A stretch of DNA of 64,000 nt. Source: Symbiodinium natans (lineage: Eukaryota > Sar > Dinophyceae > Suessiales > Symbiodiniaceae). Below the pieces are notes generated by a model. It did not search any database. It was given only the letters and a program-made list of their open reading frames with translations, and had not been told where the DNA came from. The position numbers were made by a program, and so were the translations under genes. Location: NCBI GenBank assembly GCA_905221605.1, contig CAJNDS010001147.1:95182-159181 (forward strand). The letters run 5' to 3'. Positions 20,016 through 30,680 of the stretch are shown piece by piece (position 1 is the stretch's first letter; the number at the start of each line of letters is the position of its first letter).

Positions 20016-21850
20016 GAAGTGTGGCCTTCTTCCTATGCGCCGACCCTGGCGTGTTGGAAACCTCCTTCCCCCCCCCCCCCCCCCCACCAGAAAAAGAAAC
20101 CTTCTAGGGGCCCCCTTAAATTCGGCCCTAAACTCCGAATCCAAGACCGCCGTGGCTTGGGACCTCATAGGCCGGAGTACCTCAACTCAAACCCAGGTTT
20201 CAAAGCTACGAGGCCTCGACCGGTCTTTAGGGCGTCAGTGGTTCAAGGCTAGGGCTTGGGGGGTTTGAAGTTTACTTGGAGGTTCACGGTACTTACTCTC
20301 TAATTCTAACTGTACTTCTAACTGTCCTTATAACCTTTTTAGGGCAATCAAGGGGCTTAGCAGAAGTGGGTGATGAGTACAGTTATAATTTGTTAATAAG
20401 TCCCCTGAACCTTCAAGTAGGGTTTTGGGTTTGGGGCTTCGGGCTTGCCACCGCCCCGTCCTCATCTTCCTTGGCTTTGGGCTTTGGGTGCGCAAGGTAG
20501 GGGTGTAGGGGTTTGGGACTTCTTTCGGGTACCAGAGCGGCCGGGGGACAAAGGGGATACCCAGTAAAAGGGGCCCACCCCAGGTTCAACTGTGCTTGCT
20601 GGGATGCAGGGTTCAGGTTTTTGGCTGTGTTTGCCTTGCGAGCTTTTGTGTGCAGGGCCTTGGGGCAAATCGATGGGCACCTCTGTACCAATCTAGCATA
20701 GGAACCCGTGTAACAAACGCAGCACATGCCGAACCAAGCGAGGTAACTACCCTCGCCAACTAGAACCAAGAAAAAACAAAACAAGCTGTGTCCGGTTATA
20801 TGCGATTTAAATGATGCAGCACAAGGATTGCTCCTGAGGGACGGCTATTGGTACCATTGCTCAGGCTCCTGTCTCAACTCTGTGAGCGAAACGCGGTCCA
20901 ACAAGCTAGTTCCCCCAAAGTTCATGAAGGGCGTGCAGGGTACCTATGTGGGTGGTTGTCAAAATTATGGTTCCTTTTTGGATCCCTATTACAATACGGC
21001 ACCTAATATTTGGGGTACCCCAAGAGGGATCATAATTTTGACAACCAGCCATATAAACTGGTGTACACCCCTAACCCTAAACCCTGAGCAAAGCTTGGCT
21101 GCACTCAGGAGGGTAGCTATAAATTAAACTTTTAGCTGCCTTGATAATAAGAAACCCAATAAACCCAAAAAAAGGTAAGGATCTACAGTTACAGTAAAGT
21201 ACCACAAAGAAAGTACTAAGGGTTTTGGACTTTGGGGGAACTTCACCGACAAGCGGCCACGGGGGGCCGCTCCTCGTGTTCGTCTTCCTCCTTGCAAGTT
21301 GGCCACAAGCACCCAAGGCCCGAAAGCGTTCTTCTGATTCAAGAAAGGGGCCTAAAGGATTTTGTGATTTTGGGGCTTTAGGCCATCAAGTCTAGCTTGT
21401 AGGTTTGTAACAGGTTTGTAGGTAGGGCTTAGGGCCAATGTAGGGCTTAAGAATATACAGGGTGGCCGGAGCCGAACAACGCACAGAGAGGTGCGGGAAG
21501 CATCTTTGCACACACACACACACACACACCCCAGGGCCCGTTTTGTTACCATGAGGGGATACTATGAGTACTTCTTCCGACCGCTACAGTCGGGTGTAGG
21601 GTCTTCGAAGTTAAGGCTTTACTCGGTGGAGGGTTTTGGTGCCCGTTGGAGTTTGGAAGCGTTTCGGAAAGGCTTCGCACGCGACCTCGAGACATGTCTT
21701 CTGATCACAGGGTGGTTCCAGCATCTCTGTGTCCTAACGGTTGATATGAACCACAATCAAGAAAACGAGAAACATTCAGGGCAAATAGCTGCTGTGCCAA
21801 ACGGACAACTGAGGTCTCAGTCTCCTGGTCATTTTTCTCGAGGCCTGTAA
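20016..21850 (+). CDS. Predicted exon group E3 with a long final exon
   Basis: Islands: 20016-20067 (GLLPMRRPWRVGNLLP), about 20107-20195, 20420-20495 (ends CGCAAG then GTAGGG), about 20505-20564 (DFFRVPERPGDKGDTQ, donor GTAAAA), then FNCACWDAG and WLCLPCELLCAGPWGKS in phase, 20839-20939 (SGSCLNSVSETRSNKLVPP), 21210-21340 (LVFVFLLASWPQAPKARK) and about 21530-21850. The last is among the longest open stretches in the window outside simple repeats (EAFRKGFARDLETCLLITG) and runs to a TAA at 21848. That TAA may be a true C-terminus, or the base before it may open a GTAAAA donor. Confidence 0.45.
20275..20417. mobile_element. Family-5 element, uninterrupted copy
   Basis: CTTGGAGGTTCACGGTACTT at the left, AATAAGTCCCCTGAACCTTC at the right; the interior contains ACAGTTATAATTTGTTAATA. 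Confidence 0.75.
20940..21055. mobile_element. Single-copy inverted-repeat element after a predicted exon
   Basis: Arms GGTTGTCAAAATTATG (20953-20968) and CATAATTTTGACAACC with further partial matches outside. The GTACCTATG at its left edge is the predicted donor of exon 20839-20939. Confidence 0.7.
21094..21209 (+). mobile_element. Family-2 element copy 3
   Basis: Same ends as copy 2, flanked by AAAG on both sides. Slightly longer interior than copy 2 (an extra CTTTTAGCTGCCTTGATAA-type segment also found in copies 1 and 4). Confidence 0.7.
21210..21340 (-). other. Competing antisense open frame
   Basis: The minus strand at 21342-21124 is also open for 72 codons (NAFGPWVLVANLQG). The + strand reading is preferred because it is bounded by the end of a mobile element on one side and lies in line with neighbouring + exons. 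This shows the kind of ambiguity that remains in these islands. Confidence 0.2.
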
Positions 21851-22046
21851 AACGAGCTAGATACAGCAAAACCCCGAACCCCAAACCCACACCCTAAACC
21901 CCGAAACCCCGAAACCCTGAACCCTAAACCCTAAACCCTAAACCCTAAACCCTAAACCCTAAACCCTAAACCCCAAACCCACACCCTGAACCCCGAAACC
22001 CTGAACCCTAAACCCACCCTAACCCTGGATCCCTCCCCCCCTGCCT

Positions 22047-23365
22047 GGAAGACAGTGAATCCAAGAGTTAAGGAAAATTAACTCTGAAGTTAATTGACCG
22101 GCATCGGGCCGGCTCGACGCCCCTTAGGTCCAGCACAATTAACTCTCGATTTAATTGCCTGTTGACGTCGCGCGACGCAGCATGCCATGCCGGCAAGCTT
22201 CTCAAGGAAAACAATTAAATCAGGATTTAATTGTTTCTGCTAGACGATCCCAACCCGCAGAAACAATTAAATCACGATTTAATTGTTCCCCCTACCTTTC
22301 AACAATTAAATCACGATTTAATTGTTCCCCCTAAAATAATAGTAATAATAATAGTAATAATAATAGTAATAATAATAATAGTAATAATAATAGTAATAAT
22401 AATAGTAATAATAATAATACTAGTAATAATAATAAAAATAGTAATGATAATAATAATAATAGTAATATAATAATAATAGTAATAATAATAGTAATAATAA
22501 TAGTAATAATAATCGTAATAATAATAGTAATAATAATAGCAATAGGAATAGCAATAGTAATAATGATAATAAGAACAATAACAATAATAGTAACAATAAG
22601 AAGAAGAAGAATAATAATAGTAATAGAAATAGTAATAGTAATAATAATAATGATAAAAATAGGAATAATAATAGTAGTAATAATCATAATAGTAGTAACA
22701 ATAAGAAGAAGAAGAAGAAGAAGAATAATAGCAATAGCAATAGCAATAGCAATAGCAATAGCAATAGCAATAGCAATAGCAATAGCAATAGCAATAGCAA
22801 TAGCAATAGCAATAGCAATAGCAATAGTAATAGTAATAGTAATGGTAATAATAATAGTAATAGAAATAGTAATCGTAATAGTAATAGTAATAGTAATAAA
22901 AATAAAAATAATAATAGTAATAGTAATAGTAATAGTAATAGTAATAGTAATAGTAATAAGAAAATAATAATAAGAAGAAGAATAAGGATAATAATAGTAG
23001 TAAACATAATAATCATAGGAATAATAATAGTAATAGTAATAATAATACTAATATTAATAATAATAATTATAATAATAATAATAAGACTAATAGTAATAGT
23101 AATAATAAGACTTAATAGGAATAATAAGACTAATAGTACTAGCAATAATAAGACTAATAGTAATAGCAATAATAATAGTGCAATTAAATCATGATTTAAT
23201 GGTGCAAACAGGTACCAATTCGCACAAGTCTTTGCTGCACCATTAACTCACGATTTAATTGTGTTTTTGTAGGGATAAGGTATGTCGAGGTAGGTCAAAA
23301 CCCAACCCAAAAGCAACAATTAAATCAGGATTTAATTCTTTTTAACTTCTGGATTCATGGGTTTT
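22047..23365. mobile_element. 1.3-kb element with TIRs, palindrome array and AAT microsatellite
   Basis: The left TGAATCCAAGAGTTAA (22056-22071) and the complement of the right end (TGAATCCAGAAGTTAA) match at 14 of 16. CCCCCCTGCCT flanks both sides (22036-22046; 23366-23376). Palindromes of the type AATTAAATC-NN-GATTTAATT occur at 22076, 22136, 22211, 22263, 22302, 23181, 23240 and 23317. Between them 22336-23178 is AAT/TAG/AGC microsatellite, including 16-17 units of AATAGC at 22729-22826. No coding sequence. Confidence 0.65.
22336..23178. repeat. AAT/AATAGT/AATAGC microsatellite, about 840 bp
   Basis: Compound trinucleotide and hexanucleotide repeat. The long isoleucine- or leucine-only ORFs here (up to 161 codons) are artefacts. 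Confidence 0.95.
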
Positions 23366-23529
23366 CCCCCCTGCCTTGTCTGCCTCCAGCGCAGTGACAA
23401 GGTCTGATTCCTGACGGCGGTCTTCTGAGCACCCCCTTGAAATGGTTGAGGGTTTCGGGTTTAGGGGTTAAGGGGTTTAGAAGTCTTCAGGTTCCTTCGG
23501 CTCTTCTGGGGCTCTTTAAAAATGTAGAG

Positions 23530-23604
23530 GTTCTAACAGCCCTTAATAGGGCTGATTACTGCAATCCCTACTCAGGACTGCTAGAAGAAGGGGGAACATC
23601 CCAA
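23530..23604. mobile_element. Family-1 element, left end lost
   Basis: CTAACAGCCCTTAATAGGG then CAATCCCTACTCAGGACTG and AGGGGGAACATCCCAA. Confidence 0.55.
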
Positions 23605-23630
23605 ATTTGGGGGGTTTCGGGGATGCGAGG

Positions 23631-24540
23631 TGTAGCCGAGTCGCCCCGAAGGCTTCGCAAGATGCGAAGAGCAGCTCTGGCCCGACTACCCCTAAACCCC
23701 TAAACCCCAAACCCTAAACCCTAAACCCTAGACTTACAAGACTGTAGGGCAAGCCTTGAGTGGAGTTTTTTCGGGTTTAGGGGTTTAGGGTTTTTGGGTT
23801 GTTGGGGGTTTAGGGTTTAGGGTTTTTGGGGTTTCGGGTTTAGGGGAGATTCGGGTTTAGGGTTTAGGGTTTCTGGGGTTTCGGGTTTAGGGAAGTTTCG
23901 GGTTCATGTCAGGCAGAGTCCCCCGCCGCCACGAGTTGGAAGAATCTGAAACCTAAAACAACTGAACCGAGGTTGGCCCTTGAAGCCCTAAGCCCTAAAC
24001 CCTAAGCCTTAAACCCAAACCCTAAACCCTCTGAAAAATACTCCTGAACATGATCCCCTTGATCACGAACTTCATATATACATACAACTCTAGAGAAACA
24101 AATATACATATTAATATACATGTAAATATAGATACAAATACAAATACAAATACAAATATATCTATAAATATGAAATGTAAATATGAAATATAAATATAAA
24201 GATAAATGTAGATATAAATATAAATGTAAATGTACGTAAAAATATACATATAAATAAATAAATGAGTATCTCTATATATATATATATATATATACTATCG
24301 ACCCAGTGGAGGACCCAGCCTCTGTCTTCTTGGGATCCCAGAGCCCGGCTGCCGTCTTCATCGCCTGTTGGGGCCAAGGGTCTATGGTCTATGGTCTAGG
24401 GTCTAGGGTTTAGGGTGGCTTAGGGTTTAGGGTTTAGGATTGTTACGGCTGCCCCGCGCATGTCAGCAAGCGAGCGTGTCGTTCAAGCAACAGCAGTGAG
24501 CGCGTCGGCGCAGACTCGAGATACGACAGGAATTCTTGCA
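23631..24540 (+). CDS. Predicted exons 23.6-24.5 kb
   Basis: Islands at 23631-23692 (AESPRRLRKMRRAALARLP), 24306-24379 (EDPASVFLGSQSPAAVFI) and about 24439-24535 (SASERVVQATAVSASAQ). Each is open throughout and lies between simple repeat or telomere-like DNA. The last runs directly into an inverted-repeat element at 24535. Phases were not tested across the intervening 0.6-kb AT-rich stretch. Confidence 0.4.
24040..24300. repeat. AT-rich microsatellite stretch
   Basis: ATATAAATA and GATACAAATA units, then (TA)n at 24269-24293; no gene seen. Confidence 0.85.
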
Positions 24541-24642
24541 CTCAGGAGGGTAGCTAAAAAATAAGCTTTTAGCTGCCTTACTAAGAAACCCAATTAACCC
24601 AAAAAGGGTAAGGATCTAAAGTTACAGTAAAGTACCACAAAG
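24535..24642 (+). mobile_element. Family-2 element copy 4
   Basis: Starts CTTGCACTCAGGAGGG, lacking the GGCTG of other copies, and ends ACCACAAAG. No clear target duplication. It abuts the LINE fragment. Confidence 0.65.
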
Positions 24643-25184
24643 TGTTTTAGCCCTAAGAAGTCTCTCCGATGATCGCCTGATGGGGCGGTGTGGTCGAGGT
24701 AGTCGGCTAAAATGGGCAGCGCGTATTCACTATTGAGCTCCAACCAGTATCTTTGGGGGTGTCCTCTTCTGACCGATGTAGTACACTTAACCCTGTCTTC
24801 ATATCCTGGCGAGAAAACCACATTGTGCAAAGGATCTGTTGGCGGTGTAGCAATGACCCTCGCCAGTTGCTGAAATTGTAGTGACCCTAAACCCTAAACC
24901 CTAAACCCTAAACCGGCCTAAACCCTAAACCGGGTCTGAGTCTGTGATAGAAGCGTGGGCTTTCCGGCCTGCTCCCACACTGTTCTGTTGGTGATTTGAG
25001 AACAATAAGACGACTTGATGCCCATTGCTCTGCGTAGATACTGGTAGTACCAGGCATCTATTGTTTTAAGATGCTTCACTTCTAAGGTCAGGGTGTCGAG
25101 GCTGTAAATGTGGGGTTTAGGATTTAGGGTGTAGGGTTTGGGGTTGAGGCCTTGAGAACCCCCTACTTTGTTGTAGGACGGCAA
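24594..25184 (-). mobile_element. Fragment of a non-LTR (LINE-type) retrotransposon ORF2, split by a telomere-like tract
   Basis: On the minus strand 25110-24950 reads LKTIDAWYYQYLRRAMGIK and NRTVWEQAGKPTL. This is the hallmark segment just downstream of the reverse transcriptase domain in many LINE ORF2 proteins (an aromatic-rich F/WxxRxLRRxxGI-like motif, then a T-N-x-x-V motif and a G-x-P motif). It resumes at about 24830 with HNVVFSPGYEDRVK and WLELNSEYALPILADYLDH and ends near 24650 beside an inverted-repeat element. Between the two parts lie TTTAGGG repeats (24884-24931 on this strand CCCTAAA). No catalytic YADD box is visible in the window, so only the C-terminal part is present, and it is not functional. 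The family call is from motif memory, not a search. The + strand is also open in parts (SYPGEKTTLCKGSVGGV). Confidence 0.55.
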
Positions 25185-25320
25185 GGATGTACAAAGCTGT
25201 GTGGTTCCAGTGGTTTCGGGCTCTTACGGGCAGGGTCTTGTGGTTTGGCGCTCATCTGATGCTAAAGTTTACGGCTTGAGGGACACTGGCCAGAACATCT
25301 CGAACCCTAAGCCCTAAACC

Positions 25321-26040
25321 CTAAACAGAAAGCCACCTCGGATTGTCTTTTGAAAATTGGGGTGTCTTATTGAGAAACAGGTTCCTGCACAATGGTTGCA
25401 AGGGTTCTATGGGGGCATGTAAGGCCCCTAATTCCCTACCTAGAACTAGTAAAGATGTCGGTTGGGCTAGCCCCTTTTTCCTGGGGCTTAGAGCACGTCG
25501 CGGTAAACAGGAAAGCAAAATCGTGCGCCCCCCCTCAACAAAAGGAATTAATTAATGGGTCGTTGTTAGATTCGAGGAGATAAACTCGCCGTGCCCTCTT
25601 GATCGCCAGCTGCCCCAGCCCGTACTGCAAGTTGAGGAACAAACCCTAAACCCTAAACCCTAAACCCTAAACCCTAAACCCTAAACCCTAATGCAGCAAT
25701 CAGAGGAGGATGGTCACAGGGTCCATCTTCTTGGGAATTAGGAAAAAATGGGCACCGTTTGCTTTGCTAACTTGAACGGGGCTTAGAAGGGAAGCTATAT
25801 GACCCCTGAGACAGGGGTCTGACTGCTATGGCCATAAACCCATGAACTGGGATGTTCCCCCTTATACTAACAGTCCTTCATAGGGATTATCATAGGGGTA
25901 CTGTAATCCCTACGAAGGACTGCTAGTAGAAGGGGGAATGTCCCAACCCATGAAGCCCCAAACCTCAAACCCAAAACAACCCTAACTCCGAATTTCTTGG
26001 AGTCGACCAAAAGAAGATGGCCCTGGCACATGAACCGCTT
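25321..26040 (+). CDS. Possible exons 25.3-26.0 kb
   Basis: A stretch without telomere repeats (25330-25640) is open on the + strand in two frames (70 and 63 codons) and once on the minus strand; none stands out. At 25992-26040 an island reads VDQKKMALAHEPL and is followed by a GC donor opening a CCCTAAA tract. Confidence 0.3.
25848..25945. mobile_element. Family-1 element with perfect 9-bp target duplication
   Basis: Long terminal inverted repeats of about 40 bp (TGGGATGTTCCCCCTTATAC; TAGAAGGGGGAATGTCCCA). ACCCATGAA occurs at 25838-25846 and again at 25946-25954. Confidence 0.8.
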
Positions 26041-26231
26041 GCTAACCCTAAACCCTACACTCCTAAGAGGACTCGTGCATTACACCCTATAAGCCCTATA
26101 AGCCCTATAAACCCTATAAACCCTATAATCCTATAAACCCTGTAAACCCTATAAACCCTATAAACCCTATAAACCCTAAACCCTAGCCCTAAACCCTAAA
26201 CCCTAAACCCTAAACCCGAAACCCAACTGCC

Positions 26232-27355
26232 GAGGCGCCAAGATTTGCGTCGCCAAAAGGCTGGCGACGCCGAGGGACTTGGCGCCTGGGAAGCGTTCTG
26301 GGGAGGTTCGACGCGGGTAAGGGTTTAGGGTTTAGGGCTTAGGGCTTAGGGCTTAGGGCTTAGGGCTTAGGGCTTAGGGTTTAGGGTTTAGGGTTTAGGA
26401 TTTAGGGTTTAGGGTTTAGGGTTTAGGGTTTAGGGTTTAGGGTTTAGGGTTTAGGGTTTAGGGTTTAGGGTTTAGGGTTTAGGGTTTAGGGTTTAGGTTA
26501 GGGTTTAGGGTTTAGGGTTTAGGGTTTAGGGTTTAGGGTTTAGGGTTTAGGGTTTAGGGTTTAGGGTTTAGGGTTTAGGGTTTAGGGTTTAGGGTTAGCG
26601 CACGAGCCCTTTTTATGGGCAATGTGTGGGCAATTTATTCTGGCATGCCACAAGAGAAGTAGGCTCGGGTTTCTTCAGGGGGCGAGGTCTGTGTGGCTTC
26701 AGGGTTAAGGGATGAGGGTGCCTGGGTTCGGCAGACCCCAAACCCGAAAAAAAAAAAAAAAAAGAATCCGAAAGCCCCGAACCCTAAACCCTAAACCCTG
26801 TAAGCCGTGGCGGTCTCAGCGCCTGCTTTGGGTGGAGTGTAAAGCTCGGGGCTGGGAGTACCAAAAACCTCAATTGCTGCTAGGACTCGCTGTACAAACG
26901 CTTAACCCCAAGCCATGAACCATGAACTCCTAAACCATTGCTGCCCTTATCGTTACATCTCCAACTAAGGCCCAGAAAAGGGCTTCAATCTTGATGCTTT
27001 CAGAGTGCCGATCGACAAAAACCGTGGGATCCGGCCCTGGACCCAAAACCCTTAACCATAGCTAAACCCTAAGCCAAAACCCCAAAACCCCCCCCCCCCC
27101 CCGAAAACCCTTGATCTTCACATCTGTTTAGTCGATGTGGATCGAAAAAGATGTTCAACCCGAAGCCCCAAGACCCTGAAACCCCAAAACGTCCCAAAGA
27201 CCCTGAACTGGCCGTGGCCTAAACCCTAAACCCTAAACCCTAAACCCTAAACCCTAAACCCTAAACCCTAAACCCTAAACCCTAAACCATGGCTGACAAG
27301 CCGCCATCCCCGCTGCTGCCTGGGCTTCTGCTTGTGGCTGTTGAGACGTCACCAG
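26232..27355 (+). CDS. Predicted exon group F1
   Basis: Islands: 26232-26316 (APRFASPKGWRRRGTW, donor GTAAGG), 26607-26658 (PFLWAMCGQFILACHKR, donor GTAGGC), 26679-26703 (GEVCVAS, phase agrees with the previous exon), about 26806-26903 (RLLWVECKARGWEYQKPQ), 26970-27023 (18 codons, AQKRASILMLSECRSTKT) and 27301-27355 (PPSPLLPGLLLVAVETSP, donor GTCGGT). An ATG at 27289 is in frame with the last island and could be a start codon. The 273-bp TTTAGGG tract at 26322-26594 would be an intron. Confidence 0.45.
26322..26594 (+). repeat. TTTAGGG array, 273 bp
   Basis: Begins directly after the GTAAGG donor of exon 26232-26316; contains a block of six GGGCTTA variants at 26336-26378. Confidence 0.95.
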
Positions 27356-27499
27356 GTCGGTTGCCCGGGGGGTTTCGGAGGGTTTTTAGGGTTTTTAGGG
27401 TTTTTAGGGTGTTAGGGTGTTAGGGTTTTAGGGCTTCGGAGGGTTTGAGGGTTTGGGGCTTCGGAGGGTTTGAGGGTTTGGGGCTTTGGGTGTTGGGGT

Positions 27500-28220
27500 C
27501 CTGTAGGAATGATGAAATAAACAAGGAAATGTTGTTGAAACAACTATGGCATAAACATAACATTCATCTAAATTGTATTGGCAAAGATAAAAAAAAACTG
27601 CATTTGCAGTCGCAAACAAATATCGTGATGAACAGGGCACACATTTGCTACAAACGATGAAACAAAGTAGTATTAGGCTTTGATTGGGATGGTATGAGAT
27701 TTTGCTTCCTTTTTTGCCGTTAGTATGATCTCTTCCTGTCAGATTTACACTGGATTTGCCAACTGCTGACGTCGAAAAATAATCCAGAATTGTGGGTGTT
27801 GGCAAATGTTGTTGTTCTTTTGTATCCTACATATCATGTAGTAAACATATGTACTCTAAACTTCACAGAATGCTTCTTCATCGCTTATATTTCATGCTTT
27901 AGCTTCATCAGGCCTCATTCTTTGTACAAATGTTGCTTCGTGTTCTTTCTCATTGGCAGCCCTTGCAACAGCATGATCATATTCATGTCCACGTTCAACC
28001 ACTCCTTGTCATCAGCAGATGGACGAAAATCCATTTCAAATACTTTAACACATGAATCAGTACAAGCACGCTCTAAAGAAATTAAATAATCATCAATGGT
28101 GCCCCACTGCCTCACCCAAGATACTTTGCATAAGCTTGGGTAAACATGCAGTTGCAGTTGAAACACTCGAATGATCAAACTGTGATAAATGCTTGAATTC
28201 TACGTTAATACCACTTCAAT
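27500..28220. other. AT-rich island, possibly a decayed mobile-element gene
   Basis: This stretch has distinctly lower GC than its neighbours and no telomere repeat. The minus strand is open at 28205-27915 (QWGTIDDYLISLERACTDSC) and 27805-27480 (PTILDYFSTSAVGKSSVNLT), two frames separated by stops. The peptides look natural but I cannot place them; a DNA-transposon fragment is one possibility. The + strand is open at 27790-28089 (99 codons). Confidence 0.35.
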
Positions 28221-28339
28221 TCGTGCTACCCCACCCAACACTCTAAAACTCTACCAAACCGATGCTGAAACCTTGAACCTGGACCCCAAACCCCGAAACC
28301 AACAAAGCCTAAACCCAGGCCTTGAAATTTTTAAATTTA

Positions 28340-30680
28340 GGGAGAAGCCAACATCCTTATCGGGCTTCTTCTTCAAAGAAACAGCCCCGAAATCCAACCG
28401 AGAGACCCCTAGACTCAACCCTAAACCCTAAACCCCCCTTCGCCTCCAACACCTCAAAACCCCCCAAAGCCCCAAACCCCGAGCCCCCGAACCCCCTTTC
28501 AACCTCCAACCCCCTGATATTGAACCCGCGACACCCCCAAACCCTCAACCCCAACCCCTATCAGCCCTGAACCCCTGAACCCCTGAAGCCCTAAACCCAA
28601 AACCCTAAACCCTGAAACCTCTTTAAACACAGCAGAAGGGGCGGAGGGGCGACCCGGGGTCGACGTGACCCAAGGAGAGGGCCTGCGCAGCAGGTTTAGG
28701 GTTTAGGGCTTAGGGCTTAGGGTTTAGGGTTTAGGAGCACAGGCCACGACCCTAAACCCTACCACAGGTAGGGTTCAGGGTCCATCTAGGGTGTCGCCCC
28801 CGATTCCTTCGAAATCGTAAAGCGCTCCCAATTTGGGGATTGCCAGCCCCTACTCTACTCCCCAAACCCTAAACCCCAACCCCAAATCCTAAACCTTTCC
28901 CGACCCCCAGATGCTGCTGTGGCTTCTTTGTTCCGAAAAGGCCCTCAAACCCTAAATCCTAAACCCTAAATCCTAAACCTAAGTCCGTAACCCTAAATCC
29001 TAAACCCTAAAGCGGTAAGTACCTACAAAACCCAAGCGGGTTGAGGGTTCAGGGTTCAGGGTTCATGCGTAAGGTTCAGGGCTAGAAGCTGAAGCTCAAA
29101 CACAAGCCGGAGGCCTTTGCGAGAGGAACTTACACAGCTTCCTCGAGGATCGAAAGGCAAACCCCCGGAACACCGAAACCCTAAACCCCAAACCCTGAAC
29201 CCGTCAAAAAAGAAGCTCGGTCCCCTCTAGATCCCCCTACTTCATGCAGCCTTTTCGGGTAATGAAGAAGAAGACAACGACTTCGCAAACTGACAGATCC
29301 TGAGCCCTAAGCCACTCCCCTCAATGTATTGCCTTGTACTTCTGAAACTTAGTAGCCCAGTAACCATATAATAATAAGGGCACCATTTTTTGGTGGTTAC
29401 TTTATAAGGGAACCCAGAACCAAGAACAAAAAGGGTAAAGGGTACCACTGGGCTACCAAGGAAAAGTCGCTGTTGGGAACCCTCAAGGCAGATGAGGTAC
29501 ACGCAAAGAAGCCGTAAACTTTTGAGCCTCAAACCCTCCTTACAGAATCACCCGCAAAAAAGGTATGCGTGGGGCTTTTACTGAAATACAAATCCCACCT
29601 GAACCCTATCACTCTCAGCCCCCAAACCCTACAGGTCTAGGGTTTAGGGTTTAGGGTTTAGGGTTTGGGGTTTGGGGTTTGGGGTTTGGGGTTTAGGTTT
29701 AGGGTTTAGGGTTTAGGGTTTGGGGTTTAGGGTTTAGGGTTTGGGGTTTGGGGTTTAGGGTTTAGGGTTTAGGGTTTAGGGCCCTACAGGCAAGCCAGGG
29801 CTGCCACTTTCAGAGCCGAGCGCTGTTCCTTGGCTTCAGGGCAACGATGTGGAATTTCGGGCTTCGGGGCTGCTTGAGAGTTTAGGGTTTAGGGTTTAGG
29901 GTTTAGGGTTTAGGGTTTAGGGTTTAGGGTTTAGGGTTCAGTGTTTAGGGCTTAGGGCGGAGTTCGAATACCCGATAGCTTGATTAAGCTCTTTGAATTG
30001 GTTTGTCAGATAAAATTGCTTTAGCGCCTTTAGAGTTTTTTGGGGGGGTTTCGGGAGTTGGGAATTTCAGGCCGGTTCATTTGTTGGGCTTAGAGGACTC
30101 CTTGGGTTTGTTTGAGGAGTTTGCGGGCTGTTTGCAGCGTTGTTTCTGGGTGCTGGGCTTCTTGCTGAAGACGTTTTAGTGTTTACTTACACCCTAAACC
30201 CTAAACCTTAAACCCCTAAATTCTGAACCCCGCTGTTTTACGGTTGTTAGGTTTCTGTTTGGAAGATTCATGACAACGAGCGGGGAGGTGAGATTTCCTT
30301 GGGGTGAGAGATGAGCCACGAGACTGCCTCCAGAAGACTTCGTGGACTTCCGGACAAAAGGGTTTAGGGTTTAGGGTTTAGGGTTTAGGGTTTAGGGTTT
30401 AGGGTTTAGGGTTTAGGGTTTAGGGTTTAGGGTTTAGGGTTTAGGTCAGGGACCGGTAAAGGGGCGGCTTGGCGGTATGACTTGCTGAGGTGGGGTTTAG
30501 GGTTGCATTTTTTGTCCGAATTTCGGGCTTTAACGCCCCTTCTCGCATCTCCTACCGCGCCAGCACCTGGAGCGAAATTGGGACTTCTTGGGGTTCCCCG
30601 ACCCGAAACCCGAAACCCTAAAGACCACAAAGAATCGAGTCTCAAGCATGCTCAGGGGAAATTCAGCCCTACCCCCCTGT
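28340..30680 (+). CDS. Predicted exon group F2 (many borders seen)
   Basis: Islands: about 28340-28419 (SLSGFFFKETAPKSNRETP), 28790-28816 (GVAPDSFEI, donor GTAAAG), 28911-28940 (MLLWLLCSEK), 29086-29156 (KLKLKHKPEAFARGTYTASS), 29231-29258 (SPYFMQPFR, donor GTAATG), 29461-29496 (EKSLLGTLKADE, donor GTACAC), 29790-29857 (SQGCHFQSRALFLGFRATMW), 30094-30178 (DSLGLFEEFAGCLQRCFWV), 30266-30287 (IHDNERG, donor GTGAGA), 30334-30361 (DFVDFRTK) and about 30521-30680. The run 28790-29496 is in phase throughout (27, 30, 71, 28, 36 nt). The exon at 29461 starts immediately after an inverted-repeat element. The product is not recognised. Confidence 0.5.
29348..29460. mobile_element. Family-3-like element
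   Basis: Starts TTAGTAGCCCAGTAACC and ends GGGTACCACTGGGCTACCAAG; the interior has AAGGGCACC and ATAAGGGAACCC. It ends directly at exon 29461-29496. Confidence 0.65.

Noticed and set aside
22331-23169. Long isoleucine- or leucine-only ORFs
   Set aside because: They are translations of an AAT/TAG microsatellite.
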